A stretch of 32,430 bases of DNA from Puniceicoccaceae bacterium (lineage in GTDB: Bacteria > Verrucomicrobiota > Verrucomicrobiia > Opitutales > JAFGAQ01): NCBI GenBank assembly GCA_040224245.1, contig JBEGIR010000065.1, positions 1 through 32,430 of the forward strand, written 5' to 3'. The translations under genes were made by a program, and so were the position numbers. Positions 1 through 8,420 of this stretch are shown here, piece by piece. The notes beneath the pieces were generated by a model. The model saw only the letters and a program-made list of their open reading frames with translations, did not search any database and was not told the origin of the DNA. Numbering within the stretch: position 1 is the stretch's first letter; each line of letters starts with the position of its first letter.

Positions 1-87
1 GTTCCCGCCTACATGTATGATGCTTCCATTGCCGAAGTTGCCGAAGGCATTCAAAAACTCGTCAGCGAAGTGCTGCGACGCGCCTGA
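1..87 (+). CDS. C-terminal fragment of an unidentified protein
   Basis: The window opens inside a reading frame that runs 28 codons to a TGA at 85-87; the start lies outside. The visible tail begins VPAYMYDASIAEVAEG and ends in a basic amphipathic helix (VSEVLRR). A Val-Pro-Ala-aromatic start followed by a helix resembles the last helix of UbiX-type flavin prenyltransferases. That is only a guess from 28 residues and no symbol is given. The next gene, slyX, starts 29 bp downstream on the same strand, so the two are probably co-transcribed. Confidence 0.55.
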   Translation, partial: VPAYMYDASIAEVAEGIQKLVSEVLRRA

Positions 88-116
88 TTTCAAGGAATTC
101 GAACTCACCCGTTTCC

Positions 117-323
117 ATGGGACAAGATCCAGCCATCCAACTTGAGATCAAGGTCACTTATCTCGAAAAGACCCTTCAGGAGCTGAACGAGGTCGTTTAT
201 CACCAGCAACGCACGATCGATTCTCTCGAAAAGCGCATCACCCTGCTCACGCAACAGCTTCGCGAACACATGGAATCTGCCGAAGGCAATGCACCGGCTA
301 TGGAAAAACCACCGCATTACTGA
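117..323 (+). CDS. slyX: SlyX family protein
   Basis: A 68-residue protein matching the usual length and layout of SlyX, a small soluble coiled-coil protein of unknown biochemical role. Residues about 8-52 form a continuous heptad-rich helix (IKVTYLEKTLQELNEVV, then QRTIDSLEKRITLL). The protein ends in PPHY, the conserved C-terminal tetrapeptide of SlyX proteins, which makes the family call firm despite the low complexity. The ATG at 117 has no Shine-Dalgarno sequence. The gene follows the partial CDS by 29 bp and converges with the GH35 gene, whose stop lies only 9 bp away at 333. Confidence 0.88.
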   Translation: MGQDPAIQLEIKVTYLEKTLQELNEVVYHQQRTIDSLEKRITLLTQQLREHMESAEGNAPAMEKPPHY

Positions 324-332
324 GCACACTGC

Positions 333-2852
333 TCATTCCACGTGCAACCGAATCGGGCTGCGAAGGATCCAGTGTGCGGTTCGCAGCTGCGCAACCGATT
401 CACCAGTCGGGAGTGAAGCGCGCACGCTGGGGTGCAGGTAGATCGGCGCATCCGGTTGCAGCGGCAACAGCAGAAGCTCCAGTGCATCCAATGTTTCCAA
501 AGATTGTCCGTTCGTGTTTGCCAGCTCAAGCACAGGGGCCTCAAAACCTCTTCCATTGTAAAAATCATCCATCCACAAGGCTCCATCCGCTTTCAGACGC
601 AAGACATCCGCCACGTAGTCAAGCTGCAACATCAGCTCCACATCCTCTTCCAGTGCTTCCAGTTTCGGAAGCGGCAATCGCCACTTTTTCGCTTGCTCAA
701 AATCCGCATCCACCGGAGCCATTGCCACCCTGGATTTGTAGGGTCCCAATGGAATCGAACGAAGTTCACCCGCCTCACGCAATGCCTGCAAGGCAACGGA
801 TTCCTGGCGATAGAAAACCCTTTTTTCTGGGATCACATACCCAGCCCACAACCCGTCGGTTCGACTGCTGATCTTGCTTCCGTCCAAGCGTGGGGGTGCG
901 CCAAGATCCGGTAGCAAGTAAAACTCAACTCCGCCTTCCCGAATCGGATGCAGCTCGAGCATTCCGTCGCGGAACACCAGCTCGCTGTTTGCCAAAACCA
1001 GGCGATCCCGATTCCCCATGCGTCCCTTCCACAACTGATTTGCCTGGGATTCCTCAAGGAACACCAGGTGACACCTGCGCGTTCCATCGGCAGCCAGTAG
1101 TGTCACTGCTGGCTCCATCCCGGTTTCCAATTCACCGATGTACTGTAATCCATTTTCAATTTCCCTCACATCTGTTCCGCGCTGCGCTTCAACTGTTAAC
1201 CCAGAATCCGCTTTAAAGGCCAGTTCAGGAGACACCTTCCCACTCTGCCTGAAACAGACGACCCAGTCTCCATTGTCATCGCGCACACGACAAAGCGGTT
1301 GCGCAGTGATCCACTCGATCTCAAATCCCGGCGCAATTTCCATGCGAAACGGCCAAAACCCAAAGTCCCCATCCTCCAACACAACCGGACTCATCGGCAT
1401 CTTCAATGCACCTTCCTTCAATCCGGTAATCGCATATTGCACCCTGCGCTCAGGCATCCGACACAAGCGCTCGTAATTGTTGAAAAACAACAGCCCACCT
1501 TCACCATCACTGCGAACACTCCAGCGATGGGTCGCGGTATCAGCCATTCCCTTCGGGCGCACTTCCGGTAAAAACGTCTGCAGCGGCGCAACCCAATGCT
1601 CATAGTCGCGCAGGAACAGGTGCAACTGTCGCAAACCGTGCGCATGCTCCCGAAGTCTCCCCGATGCCCCGATCGGAGCCTGAAAATCATAATTTTTCAC
1701 AGGCATGTCGTTGGGATATTGCGTCACCAGTGATTCCTGTAAGGTGCTGTAGGTTCCAACTGGGTTCCATCCACCGTGATACATGTAGTATCCCATCAGG
1801 TTTCCACCCGATCCAAACTTCACCAATGCCGTGGAAAGCACGTCCTCTGGCTCGATCCAGACCCTCCGGTGATAGCTGTTCATCATCCCCCCGCCCACTT
1901 CACAGGTGAGGTAGGGATAGCGCCGCGCCTCAGACTCGTCCTCAGAAATGAGGTCACCCAGTTGATCGGAGCCAATGTCCGAACTGGTTCGTACCTTCGA
2001 AAAATGAAATCCTTCACGGTATTTTCCGGGCATGGGTTCAAGGGAATGATTCCAGAATCCCTCCGCATAAACTCCAAACAGGGGTAACATCTCATCCTCC
2101 GGCATCAAATCCTGCAACTTCGGCCAACCCGTTCGCGTATACAGCGGAACATGCAGACCCGCAGCAATCGCCAGTCGCTTCAACTCCAGCAAATGGGCAG
2201 ATGATCCCGCATATTCATTGTCGAGCTGCACGGCCACCACCGGACCTCCCTGTGCCCACATCAGTCCTTCAACCTGCTCCCCGATGGCCTGATACCAGTT
2301 CTCCACCTTGGCGAGATAGTTCGCATCATTACTGCGAATTGTCATGTCGCCATGCACGACCCAATCCGGAATGCCACCATATCTCGCCTCACCATGACAC
2401 CACGGGCCAATGCGCAAAAATACCTTCAACTCCGCCTGTGCTGCTGCCTCAACAAAGCTTCGAATGTCCCGCGATGCGCCCCAGTTCCACTCCCCTTCCC
2501 GTTCCTCATGGTGATTCCAAAACAGGTAGGTCGCCACAATGTCAATGCCGCCAGCCTTCAGCTTGTGCAGCTCCCTCAACCACTGATCGGGAGCATAGCG
2601 GGAAAAGTGAAATTCACCCATCACCGGCATCCAGGGTTCGCCATTGCGTTTCAGAGATATGGCATCATAACCGATGGTCTCACCTGCCGGATTTGTCGCT
2701 GGCCCCATCGCACGGATGACTCGCTCCTGCGGAATTTCTCCAGGATCCACCTTCAGCTTCAACGGAAATTCGGATGCATGGCCAACTGCCTGGAGCAGTA
2801 ACAGCCAGGCAAAGCACCAAAAACCAACAGGGGATATAAGTGTCGTGGGCAT
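333..2852 (-). CDS. Secreted GH35-type beta-galactosidase
   Basis: An 839-residue exported glycoside hydrolase with GH35 hallmarks. An open frame reaches a TTG at 2882, but the ATG at 2852 puts a signal peptide at the very N-terminus (FWCFAWLLLLQAVGHA, likely cleaved after GHA near residue 27). The TIM barrel shows GEFHFSRY, then TYLFWNHHEEREGEW, then LRIGPWCHGEARYGGIPDW, all typical of the family. The predicted acid/base is the Glu of QLDNEYAG (about residue 213) and the predicted nucleophile the Glu of LTCEVGGGM (about residue 318). The remaining 500 residues are probably beta-sandwich domains. The expected reaction is hydrolysis of terminal beta-galactosides in the periplasm or outside the cell; the exact glycan is not shown. 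A winged-helix gene lies 101 bp upstream on the same strand, and a TonB-dependent receptor lies beyond it in the opposite orientation. Confidence 0.88.
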   Translation of the reverse strand: MPTTLISPVGFWCFAWLLLLQAVGHASEFPLKLKVDPGEIPQERVIRAMGPATNPAGETIGYDAISLKRNGEPWMPVMGEFHFSRYAPDQWLRELHKLKAGGIDIVATYLFWNHHEEREGEWNWGASRDIRSFVEAAAQAELKVFLRIGPWCHGEARYGGIPDWVVHGDMTIRSNDANYLAKVENWYQAIGEQVEGLMWAQGGPVVAVQLDNEYAGSSAHLLELKRLAIAAGLHVPLYTRTGWPKLQDLMPEDEMLPLFGVYAEGFWNHSLEPMPGKYREGFHFSKVRTSSDIGSDQLGDLISEDESEARRYPYLTCEVGGGMMNSYHRRVWIEPEDVLSTALVKFGSGGNLMGYYMYHGGWNPVGTYSTLQESLVTQYPNDMPVKNYDFQAPIGASGRLREHAHGLRQLHLFLRDYEHWVAPLQTFLPEVRPKGMADTATHRWSVRSDGEGGLLFFNNYERLCRMPERRVQYAITGLKEGALKMPMSPVVLEDGDFGFWPFRMEIAPGFEIEWITAQPLCRVRDDNGDWVVCFRQSGKVSPELAFKADSGLTVEAQRGTDVREIENGLQYIGELETGMEPAVTLLAADGTRRCHLVFLEESQANQLWKGRMGNRDRLVLANSELVFRDGMLELHPIREGGVEFYLLPDLGAPPRLDGSKISSRTDGLWAGYVIPEKRVFYRQESVALQALREAGELRSIPLGPYKSRVAMAPVDADFEQAKKWRLPLPKLEALEEDVELMLQLDYVADVLRLKADGALWMDDFYNGRGFEAPVLELANTNGQSLETLDALELLLLPLQPDAPIYLHPSVRASLPTGESVAQLRTAHWILRSPIRLHVE

Positions 2853-2953
2853 GACATCCGATAGCGCGTTTCCATCCCCCAAAGTTCAACGCCCCAAGAG
2901 TCCGGACTGTCAGAGTGGTATTCTCCGGCACAATGCATTGTGCAGTTCAGCTG

Positions 2954-3265
2954 TCAGAGAAACAGCTTCAACAACTCACCGATGGAGCAATCGCTCTCAA
3001 GCGGATGTTTCATCGGTGCGTTCGTCGGAATTTCATAGGAATTGCAGCGTCCACTTTTGGTGATCTCGAGAAATCCCGCCTGATTCAGATCCGCAACAAT
3101 GCGCTGCACTGCCCGCTCCGTAATGCCCACCTGCATCGCCACATCGCGCAGGCGCATGGAGGGATCCCGCGCCAGGCAGATCAAGACGTGACCGTGGTTG
3201 CTAAGCAGAGTCCAGCCAATCTGGTTTTTTTGAAATACTTCCGTCGAGTAGGATTGCCTGGCCAT
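2954..3265 (-). CDS. Small winged-helix transcriptional regulator
   Basis: A 103-residue protein consisting mainly of one winged helix-turn-helix. The core NHGHVLICLARDPSMRLRDV covers helices 1-2. The recognition helix lies in GITERAVQRIVADLNQAGFL, followed by a wing (EITKSGRCNSYEI). This resembles MarR/ArsR-like or IclR-like DNA-binding domains lacking a ligand domain. No cysteine pair or metal site is evident. The gene sits upstream of the GH35 gene on the same strand and could be co-transcribed with it. The DNA just before its ATG holds two GTAT...ATAC dyads that could be its own operator. Its regulatory target and inducer are not visible from the sequence. Confidence 0.75.
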   Translation of the reverse strand: MARQSYSTEVFQKNQIGWTLLSNHGHVLICLARDPSMRLRDVAMQVGITERAVQRIVADLNQAGFLEITKSGRCNSYEIPTNAPMKHPLESDCSIGELLKLFL

Positions 3266-3284
3266 AATGCAAGAATTCTATTTC

Positions 3285-3312
3285 GTATATTCAAAATACC
3301 GTATTAACATAC
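3285..3312. promoter_or_regulatory. Tandem GTAT/ATAC dyads upstream of the winged-helix gene
   Basis: Two inverted repeats sit side by side: GTAT at 3285-3288 pairs with ATAC at 3296-3299, and GTAT at 3301-3304 pairs with ATAC at 3309-3312. They begin 20 bp before the start codon of the winged-helix gene, in AT-rich DNA where its promoter should lie. Tandem short dyads in front of a small HTH gene suggest autoregulation. This is inferred from position and symmetry only, and four-base arms can arise by chance in AT-rich DNA. Confidence 0.35.
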
Positions 3313-3339
3313 CTGAATCAATCAAATCAAGCCCAAACT

Positions 3340-3555
3340 TGCACGCATACTGATCCAGTGCGCCTGAACAAAGTCATCCATGCAAAGCGGTCCATCACCG
3401 CTGAATACTCCATTCGCCTCGGTCAGTTCTTCGGACAGGACGAAGCCTTCTGGCTCAACATGCAGAAGGAATTTGACCTTCGCAACGTGAAGCGACTCAA
3501 GGCTCAGAAAATTCGTAGCGAGGTGAAACCCTTCGCAACGCTCAAAATCGATTGA
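3340..3555 (+). pseudogene. Truncated HigA-type antitoxin remnant
   Basis: The frame encodes DPVRLNKVIHAKRSITAEYS, then LGQFFGQDEAFWLNMQKEFD and a basic tail. This is the C-terminal two thirds of HigA/VapI-type antitoxins: the region after the recognition helix, the 'GKRSITA' turn, and the 'FFG...FWLNLQ..YDL' signature. The N-terminal part, with the conserved 'HPGE' start and most of the helix-turn-helix, is absent. Upstream codons in the same frame read unrelated, low-complexity residues, and the only in-frame start is a GTG at 3358. No HigB toxin frame is visible on either side. I read it as a decayed toxin-antitoxin module rather than a working gene; the upstream boundary is approximate. 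Confidence 0.65.
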
Positions 3556-3561
3556 GCCAAC

Positions 3562-3597
3562 AAAAAAGGGGCAATCCAGCTCATACCGGACTGCCCC
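3562..3597 (-). terminator. Strong Rho-independent terminator on the minus strand
   Basis: On the minus strand a 10-bp stem (GGGGCAGTCC pairing with GGATTGCCCC) is followed directly by six T. One pair is a G-U wobble on this strand but would be an A-C mismatch on the plus strand, and the T run also lies only on the minus side. Both facts assign it to leftward transcription. No minus-strand protein gene lies just upstream, so it most likely ends a non-coding RNA or a leader. Confidence 0.75.
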
Positions 3598-3690
3598 AAC
3601 CGCTTCGTTCCCCATGTCGCTACGGGAACACATCTTACCGTGCTCAGAAAACACGCTCACTTCCTCGTAAGTTCCCCTGTCTGAACAACC
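3562..3690 (-). ncRNA. Candidate structured RNA or leader
   Basis: Read leftward, the RNA contains GGGGAAC (3677-3671), then CGTG...CACG, GTAAG (3638-3634), GTTCCC (3629-3624), a second GGGGAAC (3613-3607) and finally the terminator hairpin. GTTCCC can pair with either GGGGAAC copy. With the upstream copy it forms a longer arm, helped by CTTAC/GTAAG. With the downstream copy it forms a compact hairpin with a loop of about ten bases. Mutually exclusive pairings before a terminator are what a riboswitch-like leader or a regulated sRNA would show. It matches no RNA family I recognise. The 5' end is uncertain, and I see no convincing promoter between 3691 and 3933, where nothing else is evident. 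The next minus-strand gene downstream is the winged-helix regulator about 300 bp away. Confidence 0.45.
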
Positions 3691-3933
3691 CGGAAAACAC
3701 CTTTTGCTGGCAGGAGATTTGAGGGAATGCGCTCGCGTTTGTGAAGAAAAGCAAACCCACTCTAAACACCTGAAAACTAGACACTTATTGTTACAATCAG
3801 GTGACACTGTGACAGCTGTGCAACGATATGAATCCCATCCTCTTTTTCCCTCGCGTTTCGGAGATTCAAGTGATTTCCGGAGATTGTCAGAGACCGGATG
3901 ATACCCGGAAATCTGAATTCGATCTCAGCTAAC

Positions 3934-6684
3934 ATGAACACATTCAAGACTCACCTGCTGGCAGCCATTTTGGTAGCCGTTTCTTCGCTTGCAACCGCAC
4001 AGGGCCAATCCGTTGGAAGTCTTTCCGGCACGGTACTCGACCAGTCCACCCAATCCCCGCTCAACGGCGCAAAAATCCTGGTGGATGGAACGTCTCTGGA
4101 AACCGTCACTCATCGGGGTGGCTCCTTTTTTCTCTCGGGAATTCCCGCTGGCAGCATCACCCTTCGTGTCAGCTACCTCGGATTGTCCACGACTTCGGTC
4201 AGCGTCGACATTGTTCCCAACGAAACCGCCACCGTGGAAGTCGCCCTCGGCAATGTGGTCATCGACCTCGAACCCTACACCGTCAGCGGCACACAGGTCG
4301 GAACCGCACGCGCACTCAACCTGCAGCGCAGTAACCCCACCCTTTCCAATGTTGTGGCCGCCGATGCGATCGGTCGGTTTCCCGATCAGAATGCAGCCGA
4401 AGCACTGAATCGCCTGCCAGGTGTCTCGATCGAGCGCGACCAGGGAGAAGGACGATTTGTCGTCATCCGTGGAATCGATCCCAATCTCAACGCAGTCGCC
4501 ATCGACGGGGTCAAGCTCGCCTCTCCAGGTACGGGAGAACGCGCAACGCTGCTCGACACCATTCCCTCCGACACCCTGCAAACCCTGGAGGTCTACAAGT
4601 CCACGCTTCCCAGTCAACCAGGTGACTCTGTCGGGGGATACATCAACATCAAAACACCCAGTGCGTTTGACGAAAACCGTGCAATCCGCCGCATCGAACT
4701 GCAGACCAACTACAGCGACCTCGTCAGCGAATGGAACGGCAAAGTCGCGGGAGCATTCAGTCATATTTTTGCCGATGGTAATGTGGGCTGGATGATCAAC
4801 GCCTCTTATGAAAAACGCACATTTGGTTCCGACAACAACGAGTCCGATACCTGGGAACTGGAAGAGGGCGATGATGGCTCAGAGGGCTATGCCACTGGTG
4901 CCGTAGAGTTCCGGGAATACGATCTTGAGCGCACCCGCACCGGAATTTCCACCAGTCTGGAGTTTGAACCTTCTGCTGACCGCTACTACTATATTCGCGC
5001 AAGCTGGAATGAATACGAGGATACCGAAACTCGCAATCTCGTCGAACTCGCACCAGACGCCTTCACGCAAATCAGCCCAAACTCCTTCGTCGGTGTCGAC
5101 ACTGAGGTTGTGCGGGAAATGAAGGATCGCACCGAGCAAATGCGGATTTTCGCAACCTCTGCGGGCGGAGTGCACGAGTTCAGCAGCGGCAAGCTTGACT
5201 ACCGTATTGCCTTTTCCAGTGCCGATGAGGAAACGCCCAGTGACTTTGAGACGGTATTCGAATTTGATGGCGTCAGCGACATTCGCTTCCACAACACGAA
5301 TTCGCCAAAACTCTCGATCGAGCATGTCGGCGGAGACGACCTCTTTGACGCCAGTGCCTACGAGTTCGACGGGATCGAACTCGCCAGTCAGATTGTTTCC
5401 GAAGAAGACCTTAGCGCCGAGATCAACTACACCCACCAGTTCACAGGTGGATTACTGCAAAGCCTTCAGATGGGATTGCTCATGCGCGGCAAGGAAAAGG
5501 ACAGCGACCTGACCGTTTCCGAAAGCGATGACAACCCGTCCTTTGCCGATTCCCTGAATGGCAATGTGTTCCAAAATGCCCGCGATCCTTTTCGCACGGC
5601 TCTGCCTTATGTCGCGCTGAATTTCACTGACCGTTTCCGCGAACAACAGGATGCCTTTGCCATGGAATTCAACGAGGTGGATTCGACCATTGAGGACTTC
5701 AACTCCACAGAAGACGTTTTCGCCACCTACGTGATGGGAACCGCACAAATTGCAGGCTGGGAACTCATCACCGGAGTTCGACTCGAATCCACCGATTTTG
5801 AAACCAGCGGTTTTGTTTACAATGATGAAGAGGAGTCCATCGAAGCAGTCAGCGGCAGCAATTCCTACAGCAATCTGCTACCGGGTCTGCACTTGAAGCG
5901 CGTCATTGATGAAAACAAGATCATTCGTTTCTCGATCAACCAAACCATCGCTCGCCCCAACTTTGAGCAAACCTTCCCCAACGCAGAAATCGAGGGCAAC
6001 GAGGTCACTGTCGGAAATCCCGATCTCGATCCACTCGAATCGCTCAACGTGGATCTTTCGTTTGAATACTATCTCGAACCCGTCGGTATTTTCTCGGTTG
6101 CCGCATTCTACAAAGACATCGACAATTTCATCTACGAACAGGTGAACCAAGGAAGTTTCGGTGACATCACAGATGCGGAGATTACCTCGTTCCGCAATGG
6201 GGATTCCGGTAGCATCCTCGGACTCGAACTCGCCTTTCAGCGACAGCTGACGTTCCTGCCGGCACCATTCGATGGCCTCGGCATCTACGCCAATCTCACT
6301 CTGACAGATTCTGAAGCTACCGTGCTTCCGCCCGAACCCGGCGAATCCACACGCGACCTTCCGTTCATCAAACAATCCGATCTTATCGGCAATCTGGCAC
6401 TGACCTACGAAAACGATGACCTGTTCGTGCGTCTTTCCTACACCTACCGGGATGATTATCTCGACGAACTGGGTGCCGAGGGCTTTGAGGATCGCTACAT
6501 GAAAGCACACGGTCAGTGGGATCTTTCCATGTTCTACAACCTCAGTGATCAACTCAAAATTTTCGCCAATGTCATCAATCTCGGCGACGAACCCCTTCGC
6601 GCCTACTATGGCGAGTCCGAACGGCTTGCACAGTTCGAATCCTACGGATGGAGCCTGACGGCCGGACTCAAATGGTCCTATTGA
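3934..6684 (+). CDS. TonB-dependent outer-membrane receptor
   Basis: A 916-residue receptor for energy-dependent uptake across the outer membrane. The frame extends to an ATG at 3898, but the ATG at 3934 gives a clean signal peptide (HLLAAILVAVSSLATAQ, about residues 7-23). Next comes a carboxypeptidase-regulatory-like beta-sandwich of about 75 residues (GSLSGTVLDQSTQSPLNGAK to about residue 105), an EPYTVSG segment that may act as a TonB-contact region, and the plug domain with DAIGRFPDQNAAEALNRLPG and VVIRGIDPN. A 22-strand barrel should fill the rest; the protein ends LTAGLKWSY with a terminal aromatic residue as in outer-membrane barrels. The plug resembles the TIGR01782 group, often linked to oligosaccharide uptake. 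The nearby GH35 enzyme is compatible with a carbohydrate substrate, but the substrate is not shown. A strong terminator follows. Confidence 0.92.
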   Translation: MNTFKTHLLAAILVAVSSLATAQGQSVGSLSGTVLDQSTQSPLNGAKILVDGTSLETVTHRGGSFFLSGIPAGSITLRVSYLGLSTTSVSVDIVPNETATVEVALGNVVIDLEPYTVSGTQVGTARALNLQRSNPTLSNVVAADAIGRFPDQNAAEALNRLPGVSIERDQGEGRFVVIRGIDPNLNAVAIDGVKLASPGTGERATLLDTIPSDTLQTLEVYKSTLPSQPGDSVGGYINIKTPSAFDENRAIRRIELQTNYSDLVSEWNGKVAGAFSHIFADGNVGWMINASYEKRTFGSDNNESDTWELEEGDDGSEGYATGAVEFREYDLERTRTGISTSLEFEPSADRYYYIRASWNEYEDTETRNLVELAPDAFTQISPNSFVGVDTEVVREMKDRTEQMRIFATSAGGVHEFSSGKLDYRIAFSSADEETPSDFETVFEFDGVSDIRFHNTNSPKLSIEHVGGDDLFDASAYEFDGIELASQIVSEEDLSAEINYTHQFTGGLLQSLQMGLLMRGKEKDSDLTVSESDDNPSFADSLNGNVFQNARDPFRTALPYVALNFTDRFREQQDAFAMEFNEVDSTIEDFNSTEDVFATYVMGTAQIAGWELITGVRLESTDFETSGFVYNDEEESIEAVSGSNSYSNLLPGLHLKRVIDENKIIRFSINQTIARPNFEQTFPNAEIEGNEVTVGNPDLDPLESLNVDLSFEYYLEPVGIFSVAAFYKDIDNFIYEQVNQGSFGDITDAEITSFRNGDSGSILGLELAFQRQLTFLPAPFDGLGIYANLTLTDSEATVLPPEPGESTRDLPFIKQSDLIGNLALTYENDDLFVRLSYTYRDDYLDELGAEGFEDRYMKAHGQWDLSMFYNLSDQLKIFANVINLGDEPLRAYYGESERLAQFESYGWSLTAGLKWSY

Positions 6685-6714
6685 TCCGACTTTCGTCTCA
6701 ATCAATCAATCGAG

Positions 6715-6746
6715 GGGTGCGAACGCGAGTTCGCGCCCTTCTTTTT
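6715..6746 (+). terminator. Rho-independent terminator after the TonB receptor
   Basis: A 10-bp stem (GGGTGCGAAC with GTTCGCGCCC, one T-G pair) closes on a GCGA tetraloop and runs into TTCTTTTT. It starts 31 bp after the receptor stop and separates that gene from glpK. Confidence 0.88.
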
Positions 6747-6886
6747 GCGAATGCATCAGCGGTTGCCATCACAGGATCATCCATGCACCTCTCCAGTTTC
6801 CCGTCCAACACGGGTTGCACTCCACTCAAAATCATCCTAAACTCTGCCGCTTCACGCGCATTTGAATACCCGTCCCCAAAACGCTC

Positions 6887-8407
6887 ATGTCCGATCCCCA
6901 ATACATTCTCGCCATCGACCAGGGAACGACCAGTTCCCGGGCCATCGTTTTTGACCGCACGGGCACCCCAATCAGCGTTGCCCAGAAGGAATTCAAGCAA
7001 TACTACCCCAGGCCGGGCTGGGTGGAACACGACCCAATGGACATCTGGTCAAGCCAAAGCACCGTGACCGCCGAAGCCGTGACCCAGGCAGACCTTTCTT
7101 CCCACGACATCGCCGCAGTGGGCATCACCAACCAACGCGAAACCATCATCGTATGGGACCGCAAATCCGGCAAACCCGTCTACCCTGCTATCGTCTGGCA
7201 GGACCGGCGCACGGCAGACCGCTGTCGCGCCATGAAAGCGGAAGGTCTTGAACCCCTCTTTCGCGAACGCACCGGACTCCTGCTCGATCCCTACTTCTCC
7301 GGAACCAAGGTGCAGTGGATCCTCGAAAATGTGGCAGGCGTCCACGAACGTGCGGAGCGCGGAGACTTACTGCTCGGCACGGTGGATTCCTGGTTGATCT
7401 GGAAGTTCACCCGGGGTCGGATTCACGTAACCGATGTGAGCAATGCCTCCCGCACCTTGCTCTTCAACATTCACACTCTCGACTGGGACAACGAGCTTCT
7501 TCAACTGCTGCACATTCCACGATCCATGCTGCCCAGCGTGAAGTCCTCTTCCGAGGTGTATGGCACCATTGATGATCAACACTTCCCCGGCGGGGTTCGC
7601 ATTGCGGGAATCGCGGGCGACCAGCACGCCGCCCTCTTTGGGCAGACCTGTTTTCAACCGGGCATGGCCAAAAATACCCTCGGAACTGGTTCCTTCCTAC
7701 TCATGAACACCGGCATCCAACCCATCTCTTCCTCAAACAATCTGCTCACCACCATTGCCTGGAAAATCGGCGACCGCACCGAATACGCACTCGAAGGTTC
7801 AGTCTTTATCGCCGGTGCCATCGTCCAGTGGCTGCGCGATGAGTTGAAAATGATTCAGAGCGCAGCCGAATGCGATGACATCGCGAGCACGGTTGAGCAT
7901 GCCAACGGACTCTATCTCGTGCCCGCGTTTGCAGGCCTTGGTGCTCCCCATTGGGATCCCTATGCCCGTGGCGCGGCCTTTGGCATGACGCGCGGCACGA
8001 ATCGCGCGCACTTCTGCCGCGCCGCGCTGGAGTCCATTGCCTATCAGAGTGCCGATCTGATCTGGGCCATGGAGAAGGACTCCGGCATTCACCTGGAGGA
8101 ACTGCGTGTCGATGGAGGTGCCTCCCGCAGCGAACCGCTTCTGCAGTTCCAGGCGGATCTCCTGCAGACCCGGGTCGTTCGACCCAACATCGTCGAAACG
8201 ACCGCACTGGGCGCGGCCTACCTGGCCGGTCTTGGCGTTGGATTTTATGAAAGCCGCGAGGAAATTGCGCAACACTGGACCATCGGCACCCGTTTTACAC
8301 CACAACAACCCGCCGAGCGCATGCAGCAGCAGTTGCGAGGTTGGCACGAGGCCATCAACCGCTCAAAATCCTGGACGAACCCAGACTCCGATTCCGACCA
8401 AGCCTAA
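6887..8407 (+). CDS. glpK: Glycerol kinase
   Basis: A 506-residue FGGY-family kinase that phosphorylates glycerol to sn-glycerol 3-phosphate with ATP in the cytoplasm. It has the phosphate-binding loop near the N-terminus ([14 protein letters not shown]), the GWVEHDP motif, and TNQRET with Arg84-Glu85, matching the glycerol-contacting R83-E84 of the E. coli enzyme. The second-domain motif [12 protein letters not shown] holds the catalytic Asp, and [11 protein letters not shown] follows. The length equals that of bacterial GlpK. The ATG at 6887 is the only sensible start and lacks a Shine-Dalgarno sequence. No glpF or glpD lies next to it. It converges with the DUF255 gene, with only 13 bp between the stops. 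Confidence 0.96.
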   Translation: MSDPQYILAIDQGTTSSRAIVFDRTGTPISVAQKEFKQYYPRPGWVEHDPMDIWSSQSTVTAEAVTQADLSSHDIAAVGITNQRETIIVWDRKSGKPVYPAIVWQDRRTADRCRAMKAEGLEPLFRERTGLLLDPYFSGTKVQWILENVAGVHERAERGDLLLGTVDSWLIWKFTRGRIHVTDVSNASRTLLFNIHTLDWDNELLQLLHIPRSMLPSVKSSSEVYGTIDDQHFPGGVRIAGIAGDQHAALFGQTCFQPGMAKNTLGTGSFLLMNTGIQPISSSNNLLTTIAWKIGDRTEYALEGSVFIAGAIVQWLRDELKMIQSAAECDDIASTVEHANGLYLVPAFAGLGAPHWDPYARGAAFGMTRGTNRAHFCRAALESIAYQSADLIWAMEKDSGIHLEELRVDGGASRSEPLLQFQADLLQTRVVRPNIVETTALGAAYLAGLGVGFYESREEIAQHWTIGTRFTPQQPAERMQQQLRGWHEAINRSKSWTNPDSDSDQA

Positions 8408-8420
8408 TACTCTGTTCTGA

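Noticed and set aside
374-914. Overlapping plus-strand frames opposite the GH35 gene
   Set aside because: Proline- and serine-rich shadow translations without domains.
3556-3700. Integron attC site next to the higA remnant
   Set aside because: Antitoxins are common cassettes, but I found no GTTRRRY core sites with the expected simple/complex site pairs; the hairpins end in a T run instead.
3322-3807. 161-residue minus-strand frame
   Set aside because: It runs through the terminator hairpin, the antitoxin remnant and the hairpin array; composition is not protein-like, and the structure suits an RNA better.
5878-6705. 275-residue frame opposite the TonB receptor
   Set aside because: Antisense shadow; the receptor frame has continuous family similarity.
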